DNA of 64,000 nucleotides from Lysinibacillus fusiformis (GTDB lineage Bacteria > Bacillota > Bacilli > Bacillales_A > Planococcaceae), in NCBI RefSeq assembly GCF_016925635.1, contig NZ_CP070490.1:1736001-1800000 (forward strand), written 5' to 3'. The notes beneath the pieces were generated by a model that was not told the DNA's origin, ran no database searches, and saw only the letters and a program-made list of their open reading frames with translations. A program made the position numbers and the translations under genes. Numbering within the stretch: the first letter of the stretch is position 1; the number at the start of each line of letters is the position of its first letter. This document shows, one piece after another, positions 17,099 to 26,153 of the stretch.

Positions 17099-18307
17099 CT
17101 AATATATACTCTTCTTATTAAATTTATCGACTAAACTTTGAGAACGTCTATGATTTGTACCAGAGAATAGTAGACTAATAACCGGTAATTTTCGAATAAT
17201 AAAATACGATATTAAATGGCTAAATACAATCCCCAATAGTGATGCTAATACAAATTTTATATAGCCTGAAACAGGTACACTAATTAAAATATATTGAATT
17301 CCAATTAAAACCGGAATATGAATTATATAAACACAAAAGGAATTTTTGGCTAGAATCTCCATCCATTTTGATTCTCTATTTAATTTACGTTGAAATAATT
17401 CAATTAAACCAATTGAAAGTCCTGTACATAAAAAGGTCTCATAGATTGCATAAATAAGTGAACTACTATCCCATCCACCCCTTGAATGTGGTACAAACCC
17501 AATAACATTTAAAACAATTAATAAAACCCCTATAAATAACCATAAATTACCAACACTTTTAGGGATATGATAAATCCAGTTACTATTAGCAGCTGTTATT
17601 CCTAAAACTACAAATGCTAAATATTGAGGAAAGTGTGCATACTCCATTTGGATAAAACCTAGTACACCAATCCATTCATCAATCGAATAACTTGTTCGAA
17701 CTAAAAAAGTAATTAACGATACGATAATAACAAATATAAAAATATGTTTATGTGTTGGGGAAATTGAAATTTTTGGTAAATTAATATTTTTAAAAAGATT
17801 CATTAATAATAGATATATCAGTGAATAAATAAGAAGATGTTCAATAAACCAAAGATGGCCAAAATTTAGGTCTGGCCAAGATGGTCCTGCCCAATTTAAT
17901 GGTTTTTCACCAAATCCTAAATAAATATTTTTATAGTATTCATATAACGATAGGTTAGGGTAACCACGAAATTCATTATAATAAAAGTACATTATTAAAG
18001 GAATTATTACTATAAATCCAAATAATAAAGGTATACCAATTCTCTTCAACCGATCTTTCAAAAAACCTATATTCCCTTTGTGTTTATACGCAAGAGGAAT
18101 AAAATAAGCAGAAAGAAAAAAATAAAGACTCATATTAAAGGCAGAGTTTATCCCAAAAAAAACGCCCAAGTCAGAATCGACACCCAAATCTCGTACATAC
18201 CAAAAACCATTTGCCCCACCATAAGGTTGACCTGCATGGTGGACAATTACAGTGCAAGAAAGAAACACTTTTAAAAAATCCATAAAATGAATACGTGTAT
18301 TAGACAA
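17099..18307 (-). CDS. Acyltransferase family 3 membrane protein
   Basis: A polytopic protein of about 402 residues with roughly ten membrane helices. It has the N-terminal family pattern FMDFLKVFLSCTVIVHHAG, in which the histidine is the usual catalytic residue, and a late YIIHIPVLIGIQYI helix. Family members O-acylate sugars, peptidoglycan or lipids at the membrane. The substrate is unknown. The start is uncertain: a TTG at 18307 has AAGGGG 9 nt upstream, while a TTG at 18373 has no ribosome site. Confidence 0.75.
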   Translation of the reverse strand: MSNTRIHFMDFLKVFLSCTVIVHHAGQPYGGANGFWYVRDLGVDSDLGVFFGINSAFNMSLYFFLSAYFIPLAYKHKGNIGFLKDRLKRIGIPLLFGFIVIIPLIMYFYYNEFRGYPNLSLYEYYKNIYLGFGEKPLNWAGPSWPDLNFGHLWFIEHLLIYSLIYLLLMNLFKNINLPKISISPTHKHIFIFVIIVSLITFLVRTSYSIDEWIGVLGFIQMEYAHFPQYLAFVVLGITAANSNWIYHIPKSVGNLWLFIGVLLIVLNVIGFVPHSRGGWDSSSLIYAIYETFLCTGLSIGLIELFQRKLNRESKWMEILAKNSFCVYIIHIPVLIGIQYILISVPVSGYIKFVLASLLGIVFSHLISYFIIRKLPVISLLFSGTNHRRSQSLVDKFNKKSIY

Positions 18308-18778
18308 CTCACATTTCCCCTTTTTGGAAATAACTACTAAACTATTTATAATACTTTTTAGACTCACGGTCAATATTTATCTTATTATATTATTGATTAA
18401 ATTTTAGAATATTTATTTTACAATTATTATTTATGACTACGGGTCAATTTATATATGGTTAATTATGTTGAAGTTCACTTTAATATAAAATGTTTAGTGC
18501 AAAATAAAAAAGGAGCAGACTGTAACTGGAAATTCTAGCAGTTATGGGTCCTTTAAAACGTAAAAAAATATCATTGTCCGTACCCTTCTATTCTACTAAC
18601 CTTCTAATTGGCAAAAAAGTCACTCGCTTTTATTGTTATTTATTAAATTGTAATAACTTATATTCTCCGCAAAACTGAACTTTTTATTTAAATGAATTTA
18701 ATTTAGGATTATTAGTGCCCCCTCATTATACAGCTGCAAACAATGTACCTTTCTCTATTAATTATGAAGCAAAATAAA

Positions 18779-18815
18779 TCACTAATCATATCATTATCAA
18801 TATGATTAGTGATTT
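18779..18815. terminator. Strong hairpin beside left cassette boundary
   Basis: A perfect 13-bp stem atcactaatcatat / atatgattagtgat lies 5 nt outside the left 32-bp att repeat. On the rlmH strand it would follow the rlmH stop codon once the cassette is removed, so it is probably the original rlmH terminator. That reading is inference. Confidence 0.6.
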
Positions 18816-18819
18816 ATTC

Positions 18820-18851
18820 AAAAACCGCACTTATTTATGATATGGTTCTCC
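18820..18851. repeat. Left attachment repeat (attL-like) of SCC-like cassette
   Basis: 32 bp. The minus strand contains GAACCATATCATAAATAA then GTGCGGTTTTT. It matches the rlmH 3' end at 32481-32512 in 28 of 32 positions, in the same orientation. It reproduces the rlmH C-terminal codons (EPYHK, stop) with synonymous changes, although no rlmH body is here. Confidence 0.85.
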
Positions 18852-18872
18852 GTGATGTGGCTAAGTGAGGTC

Positions 18873-19782
18873 TTATTCCTCAAAGAAATCCAAATCAACT
18901 TTTTTTGTAACAAAAACTTCCTCGTTACTCACTCCTACATTATATTTAAACATCAGGTCCGTTAATTGCTCTCCATCAATAAGGATCACTCTTTTATCAA
19001 TAGAGTTAGCATATTGAATGGCACCTTTAGAAAATTTTGCAGTAGTAATAAAAATACCTTTTGAGGCTTGCTTTCCTACAAGGCTACCCACAAAAGTTTG
19101 AATATCTGGACGAGATACTGTAGCATCCTTTTTCCATCTTTTAGCTTGAAGATAAATCATATCTAACCCTAAAACATCTTCTTTTATAATACCATCTATA
19201 CCTTCATCATTCGTTTTTCCAATAGCTCTTCCAGCGTCTTTAACAGACCCTCCATATCCCATAGCTACCATTAAATCTACAATTAATCTTTCAAAAAAGC
19301 TTGGTGAGCAACTAAGTATTTTTTCTAACAATAAATCTTGAAGCTCATTTTTCAGAATAGTATAGTTTTCTCCGATTAGTTCCAATGGTGTCTTATCTTC
19401 TATATTTTCAGGTATTGTATCTGGGCTATTATCTGACCCCTTATTAATAAACTCATTAAAACTCGGATATCTTTAAGAATTTTCTATCTATTCTAGTTAT
19501 ACTGGAATCATTAAGAACTTTTAATCCCTCATCTGTAATTTGAAAAACTGCTCGTTTTACACCTTTTATTAATCCTGCTTTTTTCAAATAAGTTCTTGCC
19601 CAACCTACTCGATTAACTAATAATGTTTGCTTACCACTAGGCAGTATTTCAGCAACATCTTCCTCAGTCAATTTAAAATGGGTGGCTAATATAATATATA
19701 AATCTTGTAAATTATACTCTTTTCTATCTTCTAATTGTTTTAAAAACGGATACATAAAATCCTGATAGCCTGGAACCGCCAT
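18873..19782 (-). pseudogene. mrr: Mrr-like restriction endonuclease, broken by one frameshift
   Basis: The N-terminal part (ATG 19782, behind GGGAGG) encodes the Mrr winged-helix domain with LLVNRVGWARTYLKKAGLI. It stops at 19456. The C-terminal part encodes the nuclease domain with DEGIDGIIKEDVLG and IYLQAKRW (D...QxK catalytic set) and ends DLDFFEE. Between them the other frame reads YPSFNEFINK, the usual Mrr linker, so a single one-base shift near 19468-19473 separates the two halves. Joined length (about 303) equals normal Mrr. Mrr cuts methylated DNA (type IV restriction). This is a real inactivation or a sequencing error. Confidence 0.8.
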
Positions 19783-19872
19783 AAAAATACCTCCCATACT
19801 TAACTATTCTAAGTATAACAAAATATGTTAATATTTTTATAGAAGGAATAATAATTAGGGGGGTAAGTCTCT

Positions 19873-20100
19873 ATGACAATAAGTGAATTAGGTAGTGAAC
19901 TTAAAAGGATGTACCATTCAGCACCCGAAAACGAAAAAGTTACATTCATTCATCTTTTTGGAATAAAATACGGTTCCACTTTACTTAAGAATAAATATAG
20001 TGCTGGAGAAATTATAAAAGCTTCTGGGTTAAATGATTCATATAAAACGGAAGTACAAAAGGGGATTAAATTGTCTAAGTATGTCTCATATACTGAGTAA
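19873..20100 (+). CDS. Small HTH-like protein, divergent from mrr
   Basis: A 75-residue protein with ATG behind a G-rich ribosome site. The second half looks like a helix-turn-helix (KYSAGEIIKASGLNDSYKTE, then VQKGIKLSKYV). Related short proteins annotated as HTH-like occur beside restriction genes. It starts 91 nt from the divergent mrr start, so it may control mrr or help in defence. That role is inference. Confidence 0.6.
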   Translation: MTISELGSELKRMYHSAPENEKVTFIHLFGIKYGSTLLKNKYSAGEIIKASGLNDSYKTEVQKGIKLSKYVSYTE

Positions 20101-20102
20101 TT

Positions 20103-20135
20103 AAATTGCTACTAAAATAGAAAGGGAGTGGAAGG
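20103..20135 (-). repeat. Partial copy of the serine-recombinase gene 3' end
   Basis: On the minus strand this reads like the last codons of the recombinase at 21349 (encoding S-T-P-F ... L-V-A-I, stop), with about five substitutions and a one-base gap. It forms a direct repeat with 21351-21383. The segment between holds the lipoprotein and Mor-like genes. Probably a relic of a second recombinase copy. Confidence 0.5.
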
Positions 20136-20234
20136 CTCATCTATAGACAAGTCTTCTGCTCCTTATTTTAATTCTCCATTTATTTATCTTTAGGAGTTGA
20201 AGGAGCAAGTGTAGTTCGCTCCCTTCATTTTTAA

Positions 20235-20840
20235 TTATAGTATCTCTAACCCTGTAATATAGAACTCACCATCAATTAATTCTATTGTATATTTGCTATT
20301 TTGTTGCACATCTTTAATTCCCTTTTCAGGATTGTCTATTGTGTAATGCTCCTCTAAACTTACTTCGTACCTATGCTCTACAACTTGCTCCATCGAAATA
20401 ATGGAGTAATCAATCAATTGAATATCTATACCCTGTTTATTTATAGACTCCATATAACTAACTTGCTCTTGATAGAATGGAGAAGATGAATGTATATAGT
20501 TTATAAGCTGTAACACCTGCTCTGTTGTATAAACCTCTAGGTAGGCGGAAATTAAATAACTTATCTGCTCTCTTGCTGATTCTGTTGTGTTAAATGCACC
20601 TAAAACAGGTACTGTATCTAAATCAGCTTGAACACTCTGTGTGTCATCTAACTTACTTTCATTATCATTAACATCATCATTATGGCGTTTCATTTCCTCG
20701 ACAGGCTCTTCGTAAAAAGTAATATTATCATCTTCCTCAACAAGATGAGTACCGTAGGTTGCATCTGTTTCTGATTCCTTTTCATTTCCACAAGCAACAA
20801 GCATTAAAGTTAACATAACTAAAGTGACAATTTTCTTCAT
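20235..20840 (-). CDS. Lipoprotein of unknown function
   Basis: A 201-residue protein with ATG behind AGGAGAG. It has a lipoprotein signal (MKKIVTLVMLTLMLVACGNE, lipobox LVAC, Cys17). An acidic low-complexity stretch (about 20-75) is followed by a globular domain (about 80-200). I do not recognise the family. Its place in the cassette, between the two copies of the recombinase 3' end, marks it as accessory cargo. Confidence 0.6.
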   Translation of the reverse strand: MKKIVTLVMLTLMLVACGNEKESETDATYGTHLVEEDDNITFYEEPVEEMKRHNDDVNDNESKLDDTQSVQADLDTVPVLGAFNTTESAREQISYLISAYLEVYTTEQVLQLINYIHSSSPFYQEQVSYMESINKQGIDIQLIDYSIISMEQVVEHRYEVSLEEHYTIDNPEKGIKDVQQNSKYTIELIDGEFYITGLEIL

Positions 20841-20944
20841 AAAAAGCTCTCCTATTTATTAGATATATACACTGTCCAGCATTAAAATTACAATACCCAA
20901 CTATTAACGTAATGGTAATAAATTACTTAAAAGTTATGCTATCC

Positions 20945-21214
20945 TTATTTACAAATTGTCTTATTTTTTATTATCTTCCTAACCCAACTATAAGAATAAT
21001 CATATTTTCTTGCTAATTCTTTAGCATTTGTACCATCGTATTCCTTTACTATTTGTTCATATAAATACTGTTCAGATAATAATCTTTTCGGAAAGGTTAC
21101 ATATTGACCAGCAAAATAGCTATGTACCAACAAGGTATTTTGATGCCCAATCAATTCTATAAACTCCTTATATGCCCCATTAAAACATGAACTATCCAAC
21201 CTACTCGTATCCAT
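20945..21214 (-). CDS. Mor-like HTH DNA-binding protein
   Basis: The start is the ATG at 21214, with AAAGGAG upstream, giving 89 residues. The C-terminal half has a helix-turn-helix (YEQIVKEYDGTNAKELARKY, then SYSWVRKIIKN), the pattern of Mor/Mga-type small activators found in mobile elements. The N-terminus (LDSSCFNGAYKEFIELIGHQ) also fits that family. It lies just downstream of the serine recombinase on the same strand. Possible regulator of cassette genes. Confidence 0.6.
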   Translation of the reverse strand: MDTSRLDSSCFNGAYKEFIELIGHQNTLLVHSYFAGQYVTFPKRLLSEQYLYEQIVKEYDGTNAKELARKYDYSYSWVRKIIKNKTICK

Positions 21215-21348
21215 TGTTATCTCCTTTCTCTTTTTTGTTGTTATAAATATGACATTTTTAAATGTGACAAGCACTTTGACTATCTAATGGCTTTTCACAA
21301 TAAAAATCCACTTTGTTTTTACCTATAGTTCCATTAAAACGAATAACT

Positions 21349-22989
21349 CTAAATCGCCACTAAAACAGAAAAAGGAGTAGAAGAAATGTCCTCGGACATT
21401 TCTCCCACTCCTAGTTGTAACTCTTCCAATACTTCATCATTTAGCTTGATTTGGATGCTTTCAATTTCCCGACTTTCATCAATAGTGATTTGATGAATCA
21501 ATAAATGCAATAATCTTTTTCTTTGCTCCCTTGTCAATGCTTGTGTAAAAGCTTGATGGAAATTCCTCATGATCGCACGGATTTTTTCATAGGTGACTTC
21601 ACTCGACACTGTCGATTGCATTTGTGCTTGAAGTGGCTCCATTTGTGCTTTCAGATTGGTCATGGTTTCTTCTATACTTCGTGATTTTCGTTGGAACACC
21701 TCTTTGGAAATCACTTCATCTGTAAAAGCATCTAACAATTTGACTGACTTTTTCTTATAGCGCTCTAACTCCTGTAGGTATTGCTCATATTCTCGCTGTA
21801 AAGGGGCAACTAACGATTGTTGCTTTGTATTAATGTTATCCACTAATTTTTTCGTCAAATGCTCGCTTTTCATTAATGCTTCCAGTTTATTCAACACATA
21901 ATCATCCGCATATTCAGTACGTACTGCATTGGAACGACAAGCAACTGTTCCTTTATTCTTCCATGCACCACAAACATAATACTCTAGGACACGTTTCACA
22001 CCAGATTTTGTTCGATTTGTTGTACGTCCTATCACCATTCCTGCACCACACTGTGGACAGCGCATAATACCTGTGAGGGGAAACACACCCTCATGAATTC
22101 GATTGGGTTTACAGGAACGCTCTTTGTAAACCTTTTGCGCTATTTTCCATGTTTCCTCGGAAATAATGGATGGATGCTCACCTTTCACAATGATTGGATT
22201 CGGATTGATATTGTTACGACGCTTTTCATTCCAATCTCTTCGAACATTATAGCGAATATAGCCAGCATATACGGGATTTGTTACGATAGTTTTAATTGCA
22301 TTCAATGAAAAGGTCTTATTCTTTTTTGTTCGATATCCATCCTGATTTATTTTATTGGCAATAGCCTTATAACCATGACCTGTTGTATACATTTGAAAAA
22401 TTAAGCGTATAATCTTTGCCTCTTGCTCATTAATTTGTAAACCTGTCTGTTTTCGCTTTTTGTTCTCACTATCTTTTTCTACCACATCGTAGCCCATTAC
22501 CTGGCCACCATTCCATTGTCCATCCTTGGCACGAGCAATCATTCCCATTTTGACATTTTCGGCTATGTTGTTACGTTCATACTCAGCAATAGCAGCCATC
22601 ATCTGAAAATGCAATTTTCCTGTAGGTGTTTCTGTTTCATACTTCTCTGTATAAGAACGAAATGCTATGTTTTTGCTATTGAGTTGTTCGACAATGTTCA
22701 TCAAGTCTAAACTTTTACGAGCGAGACGATTCATCTTCCAAACAAGCACTATATCAAATTTCTTCTGTTCTGCATCAGCTAGTAATCTCTTAATAGCTGG
22801 TCGTCCTGTAATGTTTTTCCCACTAATCCCCCGATCTACATATTCATCATAGACACCATAGCCCTCCTTCTCACAAAACTCTTTGAGCACACGTATTTGT
22901 TCATCAATACTATATCCTTCCTCAGCCTGCTCTGTCGTTGAAACACGAGCATAAATTGCTACTTTTTTAGGACTCACTTGTTGGCTCAT
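21349..22989 (-). CDS. Large serine recombinase (Ccr-like)
   Basis: About 546 residues from the ATG at 22989. The N-terminal resolvase domain has the catalytic serine in VAIYARVSTTEQAEEGYS and downstream arginines in KMNRLARKSLDLMN and AEYERNNIAEN. A recombinase domain follows (about 190-290), then a zinc ribbon (MRCPQCGAGM, later CGAWKNKGTVACRS), a coiled coil (about 395-450) and a C-terminal tail. Size and layout equal CcrB/CcrC of SCC. Location in a cassette at rlmH makes it the probable integrase/excisionase. It overlaps a 36-residue ORF upstream. Assignment to a ccr allotype needs alignment. Confidence 0.85.
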   Translation of the reverse strand: MSQQVSPKKVAIYARVSTTEQAEEGYSIDEQIRVLKEFCEKEGYGVYDEYVDRGISGKNITGRPAIKRLLADAEQKKFDIVLVWKMNRLARKSLDLMNIVEQLNSKNIAFRSYTEKYETETPTGKLHFQMMAAIAEYERNNIAENVKMGMIARAKDGQWNGGQVMGYDVVEKDSENKKRKQTGLQINEQEAKIIRLIFQMYTTGHGYKAIANKINQDGYRTKKNKTFSLNAIKTIVTNPVYAGYIRYNVRRDWNEKRRNNINPNPIIVKGEHPSIISEETWKIAQKVYKERSCKPNRIHEGVFPLTGIMRCPQCGAGMVIGRTTNRTKSGVKRVLEYYVCGAWKNKGTVACRSNAVRTEYADDYVLNKLEALMKSEHLTKKLVDNINTKQQSLVAPLQREYEQYLQELERYKKKSVKLLDAFTDEVISKEVFQRKSRSIEETMTNLKAQMEPLQAQMQSTVSSEVTYEKIRAIMRNFHQAFTQALTREQRKRLLHLLIHQITIDESREIESIQIKLNDEVLEELQLGVGEMSEDISSTPFSVLVAI

Positions 22990-23077
22990 CTTCTTTTTCA
23001 TCTCCTTGATTAGTCATATAGTTTTGGCACATTTCTGCAATAATGAGTAGTACTTCATTAGTTGATTCCATCATCAT
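22967..23077 (-). CDS. 36-residue ORF overlapping the recombinase start
   Basis: It begins with three ATG codons at 23069-23077 behind AAGGAG and ends 22 nt inside the recombinase gene. The product (MMMESTNEVLLIIAEMCQNY, then an acidic tail) is short and acidic. The good ribosome site and the overlap suggest translational coupling with the recombinase, like short ORFs before other large serine recombinases. Function unknown. It may only act as a leader. Confidence 0.5.
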   Translation of the reverse strand: MMMESTNEVLLIIAEMCQNYMTNQGDEKEDEPTSES

Positions 23078-23357
23078 GCACTCCTTGTGAACAATTTTCT
23101 GAAATAGTTTTCTCGGTAATACTCATTGATAATATATATTTATAATCATTTTTCAATCCGAACTAAAATTCCCAGTTTCCCAAAAATTTTTTCAAGAGTG
23201 AACTTCCAAAAAACAAGACCAACTCAACTAAAAAAATATCTATCTCTCACATCAAAAAAAGTGGGAAATCGGGAAAAAAAAGATAATTGTACAAATCAAC
23301 ACTCTAAGAAATGAATATCGAATGCACTCTTCAAAATAAAAGGGAATTCGGGACGTT

Positions 23358-24203
23358 TCAAGTCAACAGATGTATCGCATCACTCATCACATCTTCGTCT
23401 AAGTGAATGTATGTTTTGGTTACAACACGATAATCTTTATGACCTAAAAGCTCTGCAACAGTTGGTACGTTCACGCCTTTTTTAACAAGGTTAGTAGCAA
23501 AACTATGTCTGAATGTATGGCATGTAATCCTTTGACTCCACGCTAACTTTTTCACTGTAAGAGCAATTATTTTATTCACATAAGCTGCCGAAATAGAAAA
23601 TAAAAAAGTATCCAATTGCTTTTGTGTCGTATCTAAGGAACTAATATGAACCATTAAGCGTTTTTTCAGTTCTTCATGTAAAGGTAACTTGCGTACATGT
23701 TTCCCCTTACCATTACGAATAATTAGCTGATTACGCTGGAAATCTATATCCGAGATTATTAGCCCTAGGCACTCATTAATTCGTATGCCAGTGTACATCA
23801 GTGTGTAAAGTATGTTCTTTACAAGTGGATGGGTCACAGCATCTATAAAGACCGCTAACTCTTCCTCTGAAAGAACCCCAACTTTTCTTTCAATGATGTC
23901 CTCTTTTGCTACAGATTCAAAAGGGTTTGTAGACACATGCTTTTCTTGTACAAGGTATGCAAAAAAACTTCGTAGTGCGTATATTTTTACATTTATTGTA
24001 GCCCCTGTATTCCGTTTTACCTCTTTTAAGTGTTGAAGATACTTACAACTAACGGTTTTGTCTACCTTTTGAAAAGTACTAATACCGAATTTATGCTTTA
24101 AAAAAGCTATAAACTGCTTACATGTATTCAAATAACTTCGTATAGTTTCATTACTTTTTCTTTGATGCAAAAGATACAATTGGTATTGTTGTATTAATTC
24201 CAT
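23358..24203 (-). CDS. Tyrosine recombinase / integrase (XerC/D type)
   Basis: 281 residues if it starts at the ATG at 24203 (AGGAG upstream). An earlier TTG at 24272 would overlap the helicase gene. The SAM-like N-terminal core-binding domain (about 1-90) has HQRKSNETIRSYL. The catalytic domain holds R (YTGIRINECLG), HxxR (CHTFRHSFATNLV), H (AELLGHKDYR) and the nucleophile Tyr (KTYIHLD), so it looks active. It sits between the Cch-like and Ccr-like genes on the same strand. Its substrate site is unknown. Confidence 0.9.
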   Translation of the reverse strand: MELIQQYQLYLLHQRKSNETIRSYLNTCKQFIAFLKHKFGISTFQKVDKTVSCKYLQHLKEVKRNTGATINVKIYALRSFFAYLVQEKHVSTNPFESVAKEDIIERKVGVLSEEELAVFIDAVTHPLVKNILYTLMYTGIRINECLGLIISDIDFQRNQLIIRNGKGKHVRKLPLHEELKKRLMVHISSLDTTQKQLDTFLFSISAAYVNKIIALTVKKLAWSQRITCHTFRHSFATNLVKKGVNVPTVAELLGHKDYRVVTKTYIHLDEDVMSDAIHLLT

Positions 24204-24246
24204 TACATTCTTTTCTCCTAAACACCCTATTTTGTAAAACATCACA

Positions 24247-26076
24247 TCATTCATCTTCAAGCATTTCCTCAATCTCTTTTTGAGTATCTCTTTTTCTATT
24301 CACTAAAGAGCTTAATTTGCTATCTTTATTGATAGGCTTAGGTTTAGGTGTAGCCTCAGTAGTATTACTTAAAGAACTTAATAATTCTTTATCTAATTTC
24401 AAGATCACAAGGGTTGCTCGTTCCTCGCCATTTAATTTGCGTTTTCGAGTATGTTTACCTTGTTCAGCATTAAGGTATCCATTAGATTTTAGTTGTTTCA
24501 TAACCGTATCAAAACTTGAGAATCCCTGCGCCTTAAGCTCCGTTTCTAAAGTTGATTTAAGAATTCCTACTTCAAGATACGTATCTTTCGTTTTAATTGT
24601 TCCATAATATTCAAGACCCTCATGGCTTTGACCGTCTCGCTCAAACCTCACATGATGACGAACTACAAATTGCTTAATGACATCTATTGCTTTTGCATCT
24701 AATGTTCGAGTACCAGCCGTTTCTGCATCATTTTCGAGTACAAATTGAAATAATGCTTCTAAATTTACATTCAATTGATATTGTTTAAAACATTGATTAA
24801 ATAATTCTGCTGTCAACAGAATAATGGCATACTTTTCTGCTAGTCTTCCTGAGAACTCATCTTTCACTATGAAATTCTCTTCGAACTCCTTTTTCCATTT
24901 TGTATACTTTTGTAGAATGTCTTCTTTTTGTTGAGCATGTGCTAAGAGAAATTTCACAAAAAATACACCTGAATGCCCATAATGTTCACTAACGCCTACT
25001 TTTAATGCTTGTGCATGGTCTGCTGATTCTGTCCATGTTTTATTTACAAATTCAGGTAATCGAACAGTAATACCATTATTTTTTGCTGACTTTTCAGTTA
25101 ACTTATGTTCAGCAGTAGAAATAATTGTAGTATTCCAAGTTGCTTGTTCCTTCATTTCCGACTCTTTTGTTAATCGTGATTTGTCCTGTCCTTCAGCTAA
25201 CTGATAAATAATAGTGGTAAAATCACCCTGCGTTTTTGAGCTAGCTTCATCCAGTGTAATTGGAACGCCAAAGTTATCTGCAACTAGCTTTAGTTGTGCA
25301 TTCCCCGTACTATTCCAATTTCTAATCAATCCATTATGGTCTGGTTTTCCAAACGAAGAGACAGCAATACGTGTAGATGTGGTTTTCCCTGTAGACGACT
25401 CCCCAGCAATATGCACCATTAAGACTTCCATTGGAGACCACATAGCTAATAAAGCATTCACTGGTGCTGAAAAACCAAGTATCATTGCAAATTCCAATGG
25501 TGTTTTTCCTTGTACCTCTGCCTTCATTAAATCTATCCATCCCTCTAATGTTCCAGAAGGTTTTATATCTAAAAATCCATTGTATTGAGATATCTGTTTA
25601 CTAGCTGTAATGAAGTGGTAATGCTTAAAAGCGAGATTACCTGCTTCATCTTGTTCCCAACCAATAGTGTTATGAGAATAATCAATAGACTCACGCATAT
25701 CGTCTTCGAGCATAGATAAAAAACTAATAATATGACCTACTTTTAGGATAGGGACATCTACGCCAAATTCTGTTAACGCTTGAAGCTTTTTATCTGCAAA
25801 CATACTTCTAGGAATAGTAATTTTATGATATCGCTGCAAATAATGGTAAATTAATTCCAGTTTAACTTGATTGGTTTCCTTATCCACAACAATTCTGTTT
25901 AACCAAATCAGACGGCAAACATATTCGTTGGAAACTTCTCCATCATCATTTTTTTTGAGGAGATACAGACAGTTATTCTTCACGATAAATTTGCGAATAG
26001 TTAATTCTTTCCTAAATTGATTTAAAATTGGATTTTCCTTATCAATCAAAGTTGCTTTCATTCTTGTAGATACCAT
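24247..26076 (-). CDS. DUF927 AAA+ helicase, Cch-like
   Basis: A 609-residue protein with the DUF927 region. Walker A is IAGESSTGKTTSTRI (about residue 225). Walker B is in VPITLDEASS (about 272). The sensor region is in TTIISTAEHKL. The N-terminal (1-180) and C-terminal helical parts (about 480-600) resemble SCC Cch, a self-loading MCM-like helicase thought to drive cassette replication after excision. The ATG has AAAGGAG upstream. It follows the 172-residue unknown gene and precedes the tyrosine recombinase. Confidence 0.85.
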   Translation of the reverse strand: MVSTRMKATLIDKENPILNQFRKELTIRKFIVKNNCLYLLKKNDDGEVSNEYVCRLIWLNRIVVDKETNQVKLELIYHYLQRYHKITIPRSMFADKKLQALTEFGVDVPILKVGHIISFLSMLEDDMRESIDYSHNTIGWEQDEAGNLAFKHYHFITASKQISQYNGFLDIKPSGTLEGWIDLMKAEVQGKTPLEFAMILGFSAPVNALLAMWSPMEVLMVHIAGESSTGKTTSTRIAVSSFGKPDHNGLIRNWNSTGNAQLKLVADNFGVPITLDEASSKTQGDFTTIIYQLAEGQDKSRLTKESEMKEQATWNTTIISTAEHKLTEKSAKNNGITVRLPEFVNKTWTESADHAQALKVGVSEHYGHSGVFFVKFLLAHAQQKEDILQKYTKWKKEFEENFIVKDEFSGRLAEKYAIILLTAELFNQCFKQYQLNVNLEALFQFVLENDAETAGTRTLDAKAIDVIKQFVVRHHVRFERDGQSHEGLEYYGTIKTKDTYLEVGILKSTLETELKAQGFSSFDTVMKQLKSNGYLNAEQGKHTRKRKLNGEERATLVILKLDKELLSSLSNTTEATPKPKPINKDSKLSSLVNRKRDTQKEIEEMLEDE

Positions 26077-26153
26077 TCCGATTTACTCCTTTTAAGTAAA
26101 TTTATGTGGCGGATGAGCTAAGATTGTTGTAACAGTCTTAGCTCTCTTTATGT

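Noticed and set aside
25879..25887. Perfect DnaA box inside the helicase gene
   Set aside because: It is isolated, within a coding region, and one such 9-mer is expected by chance in AT-rich DNA.
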